A stretch of DNA of 36,894 nt, from contig JAICWX010000057.1 of the NCBI GenBank assembly GCA_025934635.1, positions 1 through 36,894 of the forward strand. The letters are read 5' to 3'. This document shows positions 1-7,247 of this stretch, piece by piece (within the stretch, counting starts at the first letter, position 1; the number at the start of each line of letters is the position of its first letter). Position numbers and translations under genes: made by a program. The notes beneath the pieces were generated by a model. The model was not told the DNA's origin. It made no database searches and saw only the letters and a list, made by a program, of their open reading frames with translations. The stretch is from Streptosporangiaceae bacterium. GTDB lineage: Bacteria > Actinomycetota > Actinomycetes > Streptosporangiales > Streptosporangiaceae.

Positions 1-59
1 ACGTCGAGACCGCTGACCTCGACGTCGTGATGACCTGCATCAGTAACGGGGACAGCTAA
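1..59 (+). CDS. 3' end of a gene cut by the window edge
   Basis: An open frame enters from the left edge and ends at a TAA at 57-59, with 18 visible residues ending CISNGDS. The stop overlaps the ATG of the next small ORF as TAATG, a typical coupled junction in this genome. Too little remains to assign a function. Its position just before the small ORF and the replication-relaxation gene suggests it belongs to the same integrated element. Confidence 0.3.
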   Translation, partial: VETADLDVVMTCISNGDS

Positions 60-286
60 TGGACCCGCGGACCCCGTTCCCGCCTCCGCCGCTGGGTGCT
101 AGCCCGGCTGTCACTGTTACTGCGCTGAGCCGGGCTTTAGCGGCCCGTGGCATTAGCGGCGTCTACACCGCGACCACCGCGAGGTCCGGCCTGGTCTCGG
201 TTGCCGCTGCGGTGACTGCCTGGACTGTGGGTCGCTGCGGACATCGACACTGCTGCGACTGCGCTGGCCGCTCTTGCCCGGCCTAG
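59..286 (+). CDS. Small hypothetical protein of the integrated element, probably frame-broken
   Basis: Seventy-five codons start at an ATG overlapping the previous stop (TAATG). The N-terminal two thirds look like a small alanine-rich folded protein (LAARGISGVYTATTARSGLV), with mostly G/C third positions. From about position 235 the frame turns into a Cys/His/Arg-rich tail (GHRHCCDC) that looks unnatural. A different frame from about 238 to 344 reads a more plausible alanine-rich helix (DIDTAATALAALARP). That pattern suggests an indel near 235-240, so the encoded protein may be damaged. No function is recognised. Its place upstream of the replication-relaxation gene fits an accessory protein of the element. 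Confidence 0.35.
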   Translation: MDPRTPFPPPPLGASPAVTVTALSRALAARGISGVYTATTARSGLVSVAAAVTAWTVGRCGHRHCCDCAGRSCPA

Positions 287-386
287 TGCCGATTCCCGAC
301 CAGCTGCCCTGTCCGCCGATGTCCCTGATTGCCACGGAATGTAGTCATGACGAGACGCTTACGATCATGGGGCGGTCTGGCCTTCG

Positions 387-1220
387 GTGCTTCTCGGCGG
401 AAGGATCGTCACATCTCGTGCGGATATGAACACACGAGGCAGCCGGGGCTTGCGTTATTTCGGGAGAGCGGAGAGGGCTTTGACTACGCAAGCGCACGAT
501 ACTGCCACGCCCGTGAAGGCTCGGCTGCCGCGGCGGGGTGGCACCGAGGCGATCCGGCTGACGCAGCGGGATATCGACGGGCTCCTGCTGTGCGGGGAGC
601 ACGGCGTGGTGCCGTTCGACCTGCTGGCGATGGCGCTGCGGGTGAGCGAGCAGCGGGTGCACTCGATTACCGCGCGGTGGCGGCGGATCGGGTACGCCGA
701 GACGGGGCGGCTGGGGCCGGGGCCGGGGTGGTGCTGGCTGACGCGGGAGGGGATGTCGGCGACCGGGCTGGGGTTCCCGGTAGTCCGGCCGTCGGTGGGC
801 CGGCTGGCTCATACCCGGGCGGTGCTGGCGGTCTGGGTGTGGATGCGGGACAGCGAGGCCTGGCAGCGGTGGCAGCCCTGGTGGGAGTCGGAGCGGCGGC
901 TGCGTTCCCGTACGTCCGCGGCGGGGCGAGGCGGGCATGTGCCGGATGCGGAGGTGCACTGGCCGTCGCTGGACGGGTGCTCGTACGCGGGGCAGCTGTG
1001 GGCGATCGAGGCGGAGCTGACGCCGAAGGCCGCGGCGCGGACGGCGCGGATCATGGGTGAGCTGCTGGCTTCGGCGCGGTATGAGCGGGTGGTTTACCTG
1101 ACGGCGCCGGCGGCGCGGCCGGTGGTGATGCGGGCGGCGGCGTCGCTGGCGCCTGGGGAGCGGGCGCGGGTGGTGGTCCGGGACCTGCCTGGCTACGCCT
1201 TTGCCGGGGAGGAGCGGTGA
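387..1220 (+). CDS. Replication-relaxation family protein
   Basis: This matches the Replic_Relax family of actinobacterial integrated elements and plasmids, proposed to act in element replication or mobilisation. The N-terminal half (roughly residues 50-120) reads as a winged helix (DLLAMALRVSEQRVHSITARW). The C-terminal half carries a restriction-endonuclease-like signature: PDAE near residue 190, then AIEAELTPK near residue 210, resembling a PD...ExK core. The longest frame opens with GTG at 387, which has no obvious ribosome site. A TTG at 480 is preceded by GGAGAGG with 6 nt spacing after GGAG and gives about 246 residues, so the true start may be there or at ATG 426. The stop overlaps the next start as GTGA. 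Catalytic activity has not been shown for this family to my knowledge; the nuclease-like reading is inference. Confidence 0.75.
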   Translation: MLLGGRIVTSRADMNTRGSRGLRYFGRAERALTTQAHDTATPVKARLPRRGGTEAIRLTQRDIDGLLLCGEHGVVPFDLLAMALRVSEQRVHSITARWRRIGYAETGRLGPGPGWCWLTREGMSATGLGFPVVRPSVGRLAHTRAVLAVWVWMRDSEAWQRWQPWWESERRLRSRTSAAGRGGHVPDAEVHWPSLDGCSYAGQLWAIEAELTPKAAARTARIMGELLASARYERVVYLTAPAARPVVMRAAASLAPGERARVVVRDLPGYAFAGEER

Positions 1221-3091
1221 CTATCTGGTCGTGGCTCAAGCTCTTTGTCGCTGTGTGGCTGCTCCGCAAGATGGCCAAGCTCACGGGGTGGCTGCTGGTG
1301 GCGGTGGTCGTGATCGCGGCGTGGCCGGTCACGCTGACGGCCGCCGTCGCGGGTGTGTCTGGGTGGCTGAGGGGGTGGCCTCCGGTCCGGTTGTACCGGA
1401 CGGCGGCCTGGACGCTGGTTATTACTGGCGTCTGGCTGGCCGTGCTGGAGGTCCGCAGCCCGGGGTGGGCGGCGGCGCGGGTGCCGGTCCGGGTCTGGGC
1501 GGGCGGGTGGCGTCAGTCGGCGGTCATATCCGTGGTTCGGGTGTTCGCGCAGGTGGCACCGGTCGCGGTCCCGGCCGGGCTGGGATTGGGCGGACTGCTG
1601 TGGAACTGGCGGATCTACTCCATCACGACGGGGCTGGGCGGGTTCACGGCGTCGGCGTCGATCACGTTCGATGCCAAGCAGTGGCGGCGGCAGGTCCGTA
1701 CCGCGCTCGGGCGGATCGCGGCGCCTGGGGCGGTGCCGCTGCTGGGGCGGGGCGGAGCCATCCCGGTCGGCGGGACCATTCGCGCGATCGGGCATCGCTG
1801 GCATCCCGTGTTCAGCATTCCTTATACGGCGTGCGCGCGGCACATGGTGGTGGTGGGTTCTACGGGCAGCGGGAAGACGAACCTGATGATCCGGCTGTGG
1901 GCGGGCTGGTTCACCGCGGCCTTGCAGGCGTCGCGGGCGGGGCGGGGGCACCGGCCACTGCTGATCGTGCTGGACTGCAAGGGCGGCCGGGACGCCCGGA
2001 GCAAGGCGGAACGGACCCGGCGGCTGCTCTACGGGGCGGGGGCGCGGCGGGTGGCGATCTGGCCGGATGAGGCGCGGCTGAACCTGTGGGAGCTGCCGCC
2101 GGCGGAGCTGGCCGTGCTGCTCTACCAGATGGTCGATACCGGGACCGGGAACGCGGCTTACTACGCGGACATCCTGCAGGCGGCCGTCTCGCTCGCGGTT
2201 ACCGCGCCGTGCGGGCCGCCGCTGAATACGGCGGGGTTCCTGGACCGGCTCAACGCGCGGTGGCTGCAGGAGGCGTGGGGCGACGGGCGGTACCCGGGGC
2301 AGCTCGAGCACGTGCGGGCGGCGGCGAAGCACCTGCCGGATATCCAGCTGCGGTACTCCACCTTGCTGGGAAGGCTCGGTCAGGCGCTGGACGGGCCCGG
2401 GCGGCTGGACGAGGCGGATGCCTGGTACTGCGTCTTGGAAGGCACCCGTGAGCCAAGCGTGGCTGAGGCGCAGGCGATGGCGCTGACCGAGCTGGCCGCG
2501 CACGCCGCTACCAGCCTCGACGGGGAGGAGCGGGCGATGCTGCTGGCGGCGGACGACTACTCGGCGGTGTCGGCGCGGGTGCCGTTGTCTAACCTGTACG
2601 AGCGGGGGCGGTCGCTGGGGATCGGGGTGCAGGTCTCGGCGCAGTCGTGGCAAGGGCTCGGGGCCAATGAGGACGAGCGGTACCGGATCGCGGCGACGGC
2701 CGACGGCGGGGTGTTCGTCCTGCATACTCCCTATCCGGAGCCGCTGACGGGGCTGGCGGGGAAGCGGCGGGTGCTGGAGACGGCGCACAAGGTCGTCGGG
2801 AACGCCTGGGGTGATGAGGGGACGACGCGGGAACAGCGAGCCTGGAACGCCGACCCGGAGCTGATCCGCAGCCTCGAGGTGGGGCAGGCCTGCTACATCC
2901 ACCGCGGCGCGGCGACCTTTGTCCAGGTGGCCCGGCCGAAGCCGTCGCCGCTGACCCTGATGCCACCGCAGCCCGCGGAAGAGCTGCCCGGCTGGCTGCC
3001 TGAGCCACGCCGCGAACCCGTTCCGGTACCCGATGCCTGGCCGGAACCGCAGAATCTCGATGACGTCTTCGGACCGGGAGGCTCGCTGTGA
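1217..3091 (+). CDS. TraG/FtsK-like conjugative DNA-transfer ATPase
   Basis: A 624-residue membrane-anchored ATPase of the type IV coupling protein or FtsK/TraB kind, expected to move element DNA during conjugation. The first 130 residues hold about three hydrophobic segments (near 25-47, 62-78 and 108-128). A P-loop GSTGSGKT is at 214-221 and a Walker-B-like LLIVLDCKGG at 248-257. A second acidic patch (LLAADDYS) followed by a Ser/Gln-rich strand (GVQVSAQSWQGLG) comes later, as in coupling proteins, where a helicase-like motif III lies. The tail is proline-rich. The GTG start overlaps the previous stop (GTGA), and its own stop overlaps the DnaJ gene start the same way, giving a tight three-gene unit. 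Family membership is clear; whether this copy still transfers DNA is unknown. Confidence 0.82.
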   Translation: MTIWSWLKLFVAVWLLRKMAKLTGWLLVAVVVIAAWPVTLTAAVAGVSGWLRGWPPVRLYRTAAWTLVITGVWLAVLEVRSPGWAAARVPVRVWAGGWRQSAVISVVRVFAQVAPVAVPAGLGLGGLLWNWRIYSITTGLGGFTASASITFDAKQWRRQVRTALGRIAAPGAVPLLGRGGAIPVGGTIRAIGHRWHPVFSIPYTACARHMVVVGSTGSGKTNLMIRLWAGWFTAALQASRAGRGHRPLLIVLDCKGGRDARSKAERTRRLLYGAGARRVAIWPDEARLNLWELPPAELAVLLYQMVDTGTGNAAYYADILQAAVSLAVTAPCGPPLNTAGFLDRLNARWLQEAWGDGRYPGQLEHVRAAAKHLPDIQLRYSTLLGRLGQALDGPGRLDEADAWYCVLEGTREPSVAEAQAMALTELAAHAATSLDGEERAMLLAADDYSAVSARVPLSNLYERGRSLGIGVQVSAQSWQGLGANEDERYRIAATADGGVFVLHTPYPEPLTGLAGKRRVLETAHKVVGNAWGDEGTTREQRAWNADPELIRSLEVGQACYIHRGAATFVQVARPKPSPLTLMPPQPAEELPGWLPEPRREPVPVPDAWPEPQNLDDVFGPGGSL

Positions 3092-3591
3092 ACCCGTTCG
3101 AGGCGCTGGGTCTGCCCGCTCGGCCGGACCTGACTGATGAGCAGGTCCGGGCGGCGTGGCGGGCGATCGCGGCGGCTACCCATCCGGACCGGGCGGACGG
3201 CGGCGACCTCGCGGTCTATACCGCCGCTTCGGCGGCCTACGCCGAGCTGCGGACGCCCTGGGCACGGAGCGAGGCTTACGCGGACCTGGCCGAGCGAACC
3301 GCCCAGGCCGGGAAGGATCCGGATACCTCGCCGTTGCCCGTCATCCGTGACGCCGAGGCTGCTTCTCCCCCGCCGTGGCAGCCGCTGCTGGCGTTGTGGC
3401 AGCTGCCGGCGCGGGTCCGGCGCGGGCGGCCGCTGCACCTGGCCATCCGGGCGATCCTGGCCGCGGTGCTGGCCGTGCTGGTGCTGCAGCTGATCCCGGG
3501 CAGCGCGGCCGCACCGGCCGACGCGATCGGGATGGGGCTGTGGTTCGTCCTGAGCGGGCGCAAGGACCTGGCTCCCCCGCCGGAACGGTAA
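3088..3591 (+). CDS. DnaJ-domain membrane protein of the integrated element
   Basis: Residues 1-65 form a J domain starting NPFEALGLP, with the diagnostic HPD tripeptide (AATHPDRADGG) and an alanine-rich helix after it. J domains stimulate DnaK ATPase. A hydrophobic stretch near 130-150 (ILAAVLAVLVLQLIPG) predicts a membrane anchor, so this is a short membrane-tethered J protein, not a general DnaJ; it lacks the Gly/Phe and zinc-finger regions. It starts at GTG overlapping the ATPase stop and is the last gene of the element. A role in assembling or disassembling the transfer complex is plausible but inferred. Its antisense strand is read by the run-on tail of the truncated methyltransferase. 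Confidence 0.82.
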   Translation: MNPFEALGLPARPDLTDEQVRAAWRAIAAATHPDRADGGDLAVYTAASAAYAELRTPWARSEAYADLAERTAQAGKDPDTSPLPVIRDAEAASPPPWQPLLALWQLPARVRRGRPLHLAIRAILAAVLAVLVLQLIPGSAAAPADAIGMGLWFVLSGRKDLAPPPER

Positions 3592-4168
3592 GGAGCGGGC
3601 CGGCGGATACCAGCGCCGACTCCAGGTTGCCGGGGGCGGAGAGGGCGTAGGGGGCGTGATCGGCCACCCGTTCGGGAGGAATGAGGGCGGTCATGGCTTC
3701 GTGCGCACGCGTGCCCTGCGACCTTTCCGGCTCGGCGAACAGGCTGGCCACCAGCCGGCCGCCGGGGCGCAGGACCCTGGCCGCCGCGGACAGCGCCCGG
3801 CGCGGGTCGCCGGCGAACTGGAAGGCGTTGACGCCGGTCACGGCGTCGAAGGAGGCGTCGGCGAACGGGAGGGATTCCATGTCGCCGTCGCGCAGGTCGG
3901 CGTCGGGCAACCGCTGGCGGGCGATGGCGAGGAGGCCGGGGCTGACGTCGAGGCCGGACGGGATGGCGCCGCGCTGGGCGGCGAGGACGAGGGTGAGGCC
4001 GGTGCCGCAGCCGACGTCGAGCAGGCGGGTGCGTCGGCCAACGCGGACGGCGTCGAGGACGGCTTCGAACAGGGGCTGGTTGTGGGATTCGGCCAGGTCG
4101 GCCCAGGCCTGGGGGTCGGTGCCCCACAGGCGGCGCTGGACTTCGGCGGCGGGACTGAGGGCGGTCAT
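3341..4168 (-). CDS. Class I SAM-dependent methyltransferase, C-terminus replaced at the element junction
   Basis: Residues 1-190 are a normal class I methyltransferase: motif I LLDVGCGTGLTL near 49-60, acidic loop SGLDVSPGLL, motif III DGDMESLPF near 95-102, and the post-motif RVLRPGGRLVASLF near 131-144. After NLESALVSAG (near 181-190) the family sequence stops. The reading frame then runs as a Pro/Arg/Ala-rich antisense copy of the DnaJ gene until a stop at 3341. About 80 family residues of the C-terminal substrate region are therefore probably missing, and the protein is likely inactive or altered. It is the last gene of the minus-strand catabolic unit, 67 bp after the VOC gene. Methyltransferase identity is firm; the substrate is unknown. 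Confidence 0.75.
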   Translation of the reverse strand: MTALSPAAEVQRRLWGTDPQAWADLAESHNQPLFEAVLDAVRVGRRTRLLDVGCGTGLTLVLAAQRGAIPSGLDVSPGLLAIARQRLPDADLRDGDMESLPFADASFDAVTGVNAFQFAGDPRRALSAAARVLRPGGRLVASLFAEPERSQGTRAHEAMTALIPPERVADHAPYALSAPGNLESALVSAGPLLTVPAGEPGPCARSGRTTAPSRSRRPVRPRCPGSAAAPARPAPRPGSPGWPGAAAARAGPAPAAATTPAAAATAGEKQPRRHG

Positions 4169-4235
4169 GGCATCGTCGCGGGTTCGGGGCCGCTCGCGGC
4201 CGGGCGGAGCAGGGTGCCGCCGAAGCCCGGGATGG

Positions 4236-4754
4236 TCACGGGCTTCGGCTGTCGTCGCCGTCGCCGTCGCTGTCCCGCAGCGCGGTCAGGCGGGCGTGCA
4301 GGCCGACGATGACGTCGTTGTGCTGGTGCAACTCGACGGGATGCGGGAACAGCGGGCCGCCGTCGTGCCAGGCGACCTGGACCGGGCCGGTGCGGGCGGT
4401 GTTGATCAGCCGGCAGCCCAGCCGGGACAGCTTCTCGCTCTCCTCCCCCAGGTCGGGCACCACCCAGGAGACGTGGCTGATCGCGCCGGGGGCGACCCGG
4501 TACGCGGCCAGCAGCCGCTCGTCGGCCGCGTGGACCTGGCCGAGCTCCACCACGACCGGTCCCCAGGCGGCGAAGGCGGCGGTGTGGTCGAAGACCAGGC
4601 CGGTGCAGGGCTGGCCGCCGTCGAACAGCGTGAACTCGTCGAACGGCACATGTTCTATGACATCGAACGGGCCGACATCGAGTGATCGCTGCCACTGCTC
4701 GCGGGCGCTGTCCAGGTCGTCGACCCAGTATCCGATGTGGTGCAGTGCGTGCAT
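4236..4754 (-). CDS. VOC (glyoxalase/dioxygenase-fold) family protein
   Basis: This is 172 residues with the paired beta-alpha-beta-beta-beta modules of the vicinal oxygen chelate superfamily. Module one opens with LHHIGYWVDDLDSAREQW and module two with ISHVSWVVPDLGEESEKL. Metal-ligand candidates are the His at the start of each module and the Glu in PVELHQHND near the C-terminus. Such proteins include glyoxalases, epimerases and ring-cleavage dioxygenases. The exact reaction cannot be told, but the setting in an FAD monooxygenase/FAH-hydrolase operon suggests isomerisation or cleavage of a ring-derived intermediate. Its ATG overlaps the monooxygenase stop as TAATG, so translation is coupled. 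The last residues are a polar SDGDGDDSRSP tail. Confidence 0.8.
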   Translation of the reverse strand: MHALHHIGYWVDDLDSAREQWQRSLDVGPFDVIEHVPFDEFTLFDGGQPCTGLVFDHTAAFAAWGPVVVELGQVHAADERLLAAYRVAPGAISHVSWVVPDLGEESEKLSRLGCRLINTARTGPVQVAWHDGGPLFPHPVELHQHNDVIVGLHARLTALRDSDGDGDDSRSP

Positions 4755-5965
4755 TAGCGCGGCCCGCGTTCCTCGAGGGCGCCGCCCCCGAACTGCCGGT
4801 CGTGATCCACGGTCATCCGCATGAACGGGTACACGTAGTCGCGCATCCCCTGCTCGTAGGTGCCGATGGCGGTGCCGAGGTCAGCCTGGCCGCTGGCGGC
4901 GGCGCCGAGCTGGCCGAGCAGGCTCGCGGCGTCGCGCAGGGCCAGGTTGGCGCCCAGGCCGAGAGTGGGGAGCATGGCGTGGGCGGCGTCGCCGGCCAGC
5001 GTGACCCGGGAGGGCTCCCAGGGCGGGGCGGGCTCGAGGAAGCCGAACGGGATCACGAAGATCGAGGCCAGGTCGACGTGGGCGACGAGGGCGCGGGCGG
5101 CGGGATGCCAGCCTTCGATCGCGGCCAGCATGGCGTCGCGGAGCATGGCCGGCGTCCTTTCCTTCCACTGGGCGGCGGGCGGGATTTCCGTGCCGGGCGG
5201 GACGCTGCAGCTGATCATGACGTAATCGTCTACTGGCTCTAGCTCTACGTCCGGGGCAATCGCCTTGGCTGCTTCCGGGGCGCGTTGGCGGGAGCGGTAG
5301 ACGGCGATGAGGAGCCTCGAGCCGTTGCGGTCGGCGGCGATGAGGACGCCCTCGAACAGGTGCGGGGGAAGCTGGGCGGCCAGGCCGGGGGTCAGCGGGG
5401 TCCGGCCGTAGACGCCGAGGCCGCGGACGCCGGCGTCGATCACCGTTGTGCCGGGGAGTTTCTGCTTGCGGACGGCGGAGCGGATGCCGTCGGCGCCGAC
5501 GAGGACGTCGCCTTCGGCGGTGGTGCCGTCGGCGAGGGTGACGGTTACCTTGTCCGGGGTCTCCTGGTAACTGGTGACGGCTTGGCCGGGGTGGAAGGAG
5601 TCGCCGAGGCGGGCCCGCAGGATGGCTCGCAGGGTCCGCCGGTGAACGCCGGTGTGGGGGCGGTCGCCTTCGTTGGGCGGGCCCAGGTGGGGCTGCCGGC
5701 TCAGCTCGTTGAGCTGGTCGTCGAGGACGACGGACTCGCGGCGGTCGTAGGTTTTTCTGGAAGTCTGGACGTAGAGCTCGAACAGGTCCTCGGGCAGGCA
5801 GCGGCGGAGGGCCTCGCCGCCGTCGGCGTTCATGTGGAGGTAGTAGCCGATCTTGCGGGTGTCGTCGGCGTCGCGCTCGAAGACCTCGCAGGTGTGGCCG
5901 TCCTTGATCAGTCCCTGAGCCAGGGCCAGGCCGGACAGGCCGCCGCCGGCGATGAGAACGTGCAT
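4754..5965 (-). CDS. FAD-dependent aromatic-ring monooxygenase (group A)
   Basis: A 403-residue single-component flavin monooxygenase of the p-hydroxybenzoate-hydroxylase class, which uses NAD(P)H and O2 to hydroxylate activated rings. The N-terminal FAD motif GGGLSG is at 7-12, the DG motif VGADGIRSAVR at 156-166, and the GD motif LAGDAAHAMLPTLGLG begins near 323. Length and motif spacing are normal. The start is set at the ATG before HVLIAGGG; the frame stays open further upstream but reads arginine/proline-rich non-protein sequence across the end of the FAH gene. The start lies 11 nt after the FAH stop, and the stop overlaps the VOC start. The substrate is unknown. Neighbouring SDR, FAH and VOC genes support an aromatic or cyclic-ketone pathway. 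Confidence 0.88.
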   Translation of the reverse strand: MHVLIAGGGLSGLALAQGLIKDGHTCEVFERDADDTRKIGYYLHMNADGGEALRRCLPEDLFELYVQTSRKTYDRRESVVLDDQLNELSRQPHLGPPNEGDRPHTGVHRRTLRAILRARLGDSFHPGQAVTSYQETPDKVTVTLADGTTAEGDVLVGADGIRSAVRKQKLPGTTVIDAGVRGLGVYGRTPLTPGLAAQLPPHLFEGVLIAADRNGSRLLIAVYRSRQRAPEAAKAIAPDVELEPVDDYVMISCSVPPGTEIPPAAQWKERTPAMLRDAMLAAIEGWHPAARALVAHVDLASIFVIPFGFLEPAPPWEPSRVTLAGDAAHAMLPTLGLGANLALRDAASLLGQLGAAASGQADLGTAIGTYEQGMRDYVYPFMRMTVDHDRQFGGGALEERGPR

Positions 5966-5976
5966 GGTGCCGCCGC

Positions 5977-6870
5977 TCAGTTCGTCGAGGAGTAGAGGTC
6001 GGTGGAGTAGGGCGGGGTGTCGTGCGCGGCGGCCCAGGGGACGACCTGGTTGCGGAGGATGCCGACGCCCTCGATCTCGGCCTCGATGTTGTCGCCGGGC
6101 TGGAGGTAGAACTCGAACGGGTTGGGCTGGACCGCGGCGACGCCGGAGATGGTCCCGGTGGTGAGGATGTCCCCGGCCGAGTAGCCCTGGGCCGAGTGGT
6201 GGGCGACCAGGTGCGGGATGTCGATGAGCATCTTGGCGGTGTTGCCGCGCTGCCGGACCTGGCCGTTGACCCGCAGTTCCATCGCCAGCGCCTGGGCGTC
6301 CGGTAGCTCGTCCCTGGTCACGATCCACGGGCCGATCGGGCAGAACGTGTCGATCGACTTGGAGAACGAGAACACGCCGGACCGCATCTCGCGGCGCTGG
6401 ATGTCGCGGGCGGTGATGTCGTTGAAGACGGTGAACCCGGCGATGTAGCCGGCGGCCTCGTCGGGGCCGAAGAACTTGCCGGACTTGCCGATGATGATGG
6501 CGAGCTCGAGCTCGTAGTCCAGTTCCTTGGTCAGGCCTTCGGGATAGACGATGGCGTCGTCCGGGCCGATGATCGCGTCGACGTTCTGGAAGAACACGAT
6601 CCCCTTGTGCACCGGGTGCGACCAGTCGACGGCCTGGAGTTCTTCGTGATGGTCGGAGAAGTTGCCCGCCGTGTGGAAGAACTTCTTCGGCACGATCGGG
6701 GCGCGCAGGCGGACGTCCGCCAAGGGAAGGCGTTCTCCGGTCTCGGCGGCCTGGCCGCCGCGGTCGAAGTACTCACGCGTCGAGGCGCAGTCGAGCTCGA
6801 TGACGACCGCGCTTTCGCCCTCGCCTTCCAGGCGTCCCACCCGGCCGGCGTCGAACGTGACCAGCTTCAT
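5977..6870 (-). CDS. Fumarylacetoacetate hydrolase-family protein
   Basis: A 297-residue FAH-fold enzyme; the family hydrolyses, hydrates or decarboxylates 2-keto acids such as fumarylacetoacetate or 2-hydroxy-dienoates late in ring-breakdown pathways. The metal site is visible as D118/E120/E122 in DYELELAIIIGK and D151 in NDITARDIQRR. The substrate loop KKFFHTAGNFSDHHEE near 62-77 and the C-terminal motif LTTGTISGVA are present. Length is normal and no residue is obviously missing. It is preceded by its own operator and promoter region (6883-6916) and is followed 11 nt later by the monooxygenase, so it probably heads a transcript running to the methyltransferase. The precise substrate is not determinable from sequence. 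Confidence 0.87.
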   Translation of the reverse strand: MKLVTFDAGRVGRLEGEGESAVVIELDCASTREYFDRGGQAAETGERLPLADVRLRAPIVPKKFFHTAGNFSDHHEELQAVDWSHPVHKGIVFFQNVDAIIGPDDAIVYPEGLTKELDYELELAIIIGKSGKFFGPDEAAGYIAGFTVFNDITARDIQRREMRSGVFSFSKSIDTFCPIGPWIVTRDELPDAQALAMELRVNGQVRQRGNTAKMLIDIPHLVAHHSAQGYSAGDILTTGTISGVAAVQPNPFEFYLQPGDNIEAEIEGVGILRNQVVPWAAAHDTPPYSTDLYSSTN

Positions 6871-6882
6871 TGCCGCGACTCG

Positions 6883-6914
6883 CTTTCGTTCTGCGAAAGT
6901 AGCTTTCGTTTATA
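6883..6914 (-). promoter_or_regulatory. Three-half-site operator with overlapping -10, upstream of the FAH gene
   Basis: On the minus strand the order is CGAAAG, 3 nt, CTTTCG, 5 nt, CGAAAG. The first two half-sites form a perfect 15-bp palindrome at 6894-6908. The middle and last form a second perfect palindrome with a 5-nt spacer. An AT-rich TATAAA lies next to it (minus strand, 6914-6909) as a candidate -10 box. The FAH start codon is 13 nt downstream. The same 6-3-6-5-6 layout appears at 8238-8263 and 11941-11966. Likely bound by the neighbouring IclR regulator. Confidence 0.7.
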
Positions 6915-6937
6915 ATCGGCCGTCGGCGGGGCGGGTG

Positions 6938-7237
6938 TCAAGCCGGGGGGCGGTCTCCCCCGGGGCCGGAGTCTCCTCGGGGGCCGGAGTCTCCTCCGGG
7001 GGCAGGGACGCGGAAGACGCGGAGCTGCAGGGCGAGGGTGGCGTAGTAGCCGACCAGGGCGAGCAGCTCGAACAGGCGGATGGCGGCTAGCTCGGTGCCG
7101 GTGAGTCCGGCGGCGCGGGCGACGGCTTCGTGGGCGTACTGCTCGAAGTCGGAGCGCCAGTGGGCGTCGTAGAGCGTGCGCTGCTCGTCGTCGAGTTCGG
7201 CGGGCCTGAGCTTGGGGATGCGGGCGCCGCCGGTCAC
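6938..7237 (-). CDS. Carboxymuconolactone decarboxylase-like protein with two internal deletions
   Basis: Family sequence is recognisable in three blocks joined abruptly: an N-terminal RIPKLRPAELDDEQRTLYDA, a middle HWRSDFEQYAHEAVARAAGL, and a late ELLALVGYYATLALQLRVF. Intact relatives, as I remember them, are about 180 residues with roughly 60-70 residues between blocks one and two and about 40 between two and three. Here the joins fall after residue 25 (near 7162) and residue 54 (near 7075), leaving 99 residues. The CMD/AhpD fold could hardly form, so it is probably a non-functional remnant. It lies 10 nt after the IclR gene in the same direction. The last 20 residues are a low-complexity Gly/Asp/Pro tail coded by an 18-bp tandem repeat. 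Confidence 0.65.
   Translation of the reverse strand: MTGGARIPKLRPAELDDEQRTLYDAHWRSDFEQYAHEAVARAAGLTGTELAAIRLFELLALVGYYATLALQLRVFRVPAPGGDSGPRGDSGPGGDRPPA
6962..6996. repeat. 18-bp tandem duplication in the remnant gene tail
   Basis: GGGGCCGGAGTCTCCTC occurs at 6962-6978 and again at 6980-6996, a period of 18 bp. The unit contains the small palindrome GGAGTCTCC. It is in frame with the CMD-like remnant and encodes its repeated Gly-Asp-Ser-Gly-Pro tail. Confidence 0.6.
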
Positions 7238-7247
7238 AGGCCTGGTT

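Larger units (their letters stand above)
1..3600. mobile_element. Terminal part of an actinobacterial integrative/conjugative-type element
   Basis: Three overlapping plus-strand genes (replication-relaxation family, TraG/FtsK-like ATPase with Walker motifs, DnaJ-domain membrane protein) form a set seen in actinobacterial integrated conjugative elements. The last stop codon, near 3591, coincides with the point where a minus-strand methyltransferase gene loses its family sequence, so the element edge probably lies at about 3590-3605. The other end is outside the window. No integrase, excisionase or tRNA attachment site is visible here, so the element could be a remnant or a genomic-island segment. 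The family assignments are from motifs; the boundary is inferred. Confidence 0.55.

Noticed and set aside
1193..2902. A 569-codon minus-strand frame opposite the transfer ATPase
   Set aside because: The Pro/Arg/Gln-rich translation lacks domains, and the other strand carries Walker motifs and normal gene overlaps.
5966..6328. N-terminal extension of the FAD monooxygenase
   Set aside because: The extra 121 codons lie inside the FAH gene and are Arg/Pro/His-rich; the FAD motif requires the start at 5965.
6951..7000. Short repeats as a possible CRISPR-like array
   Set aside because: Only two 18-bp tandem copies without spacers, in frame with a coding tail; this is a local duplication.
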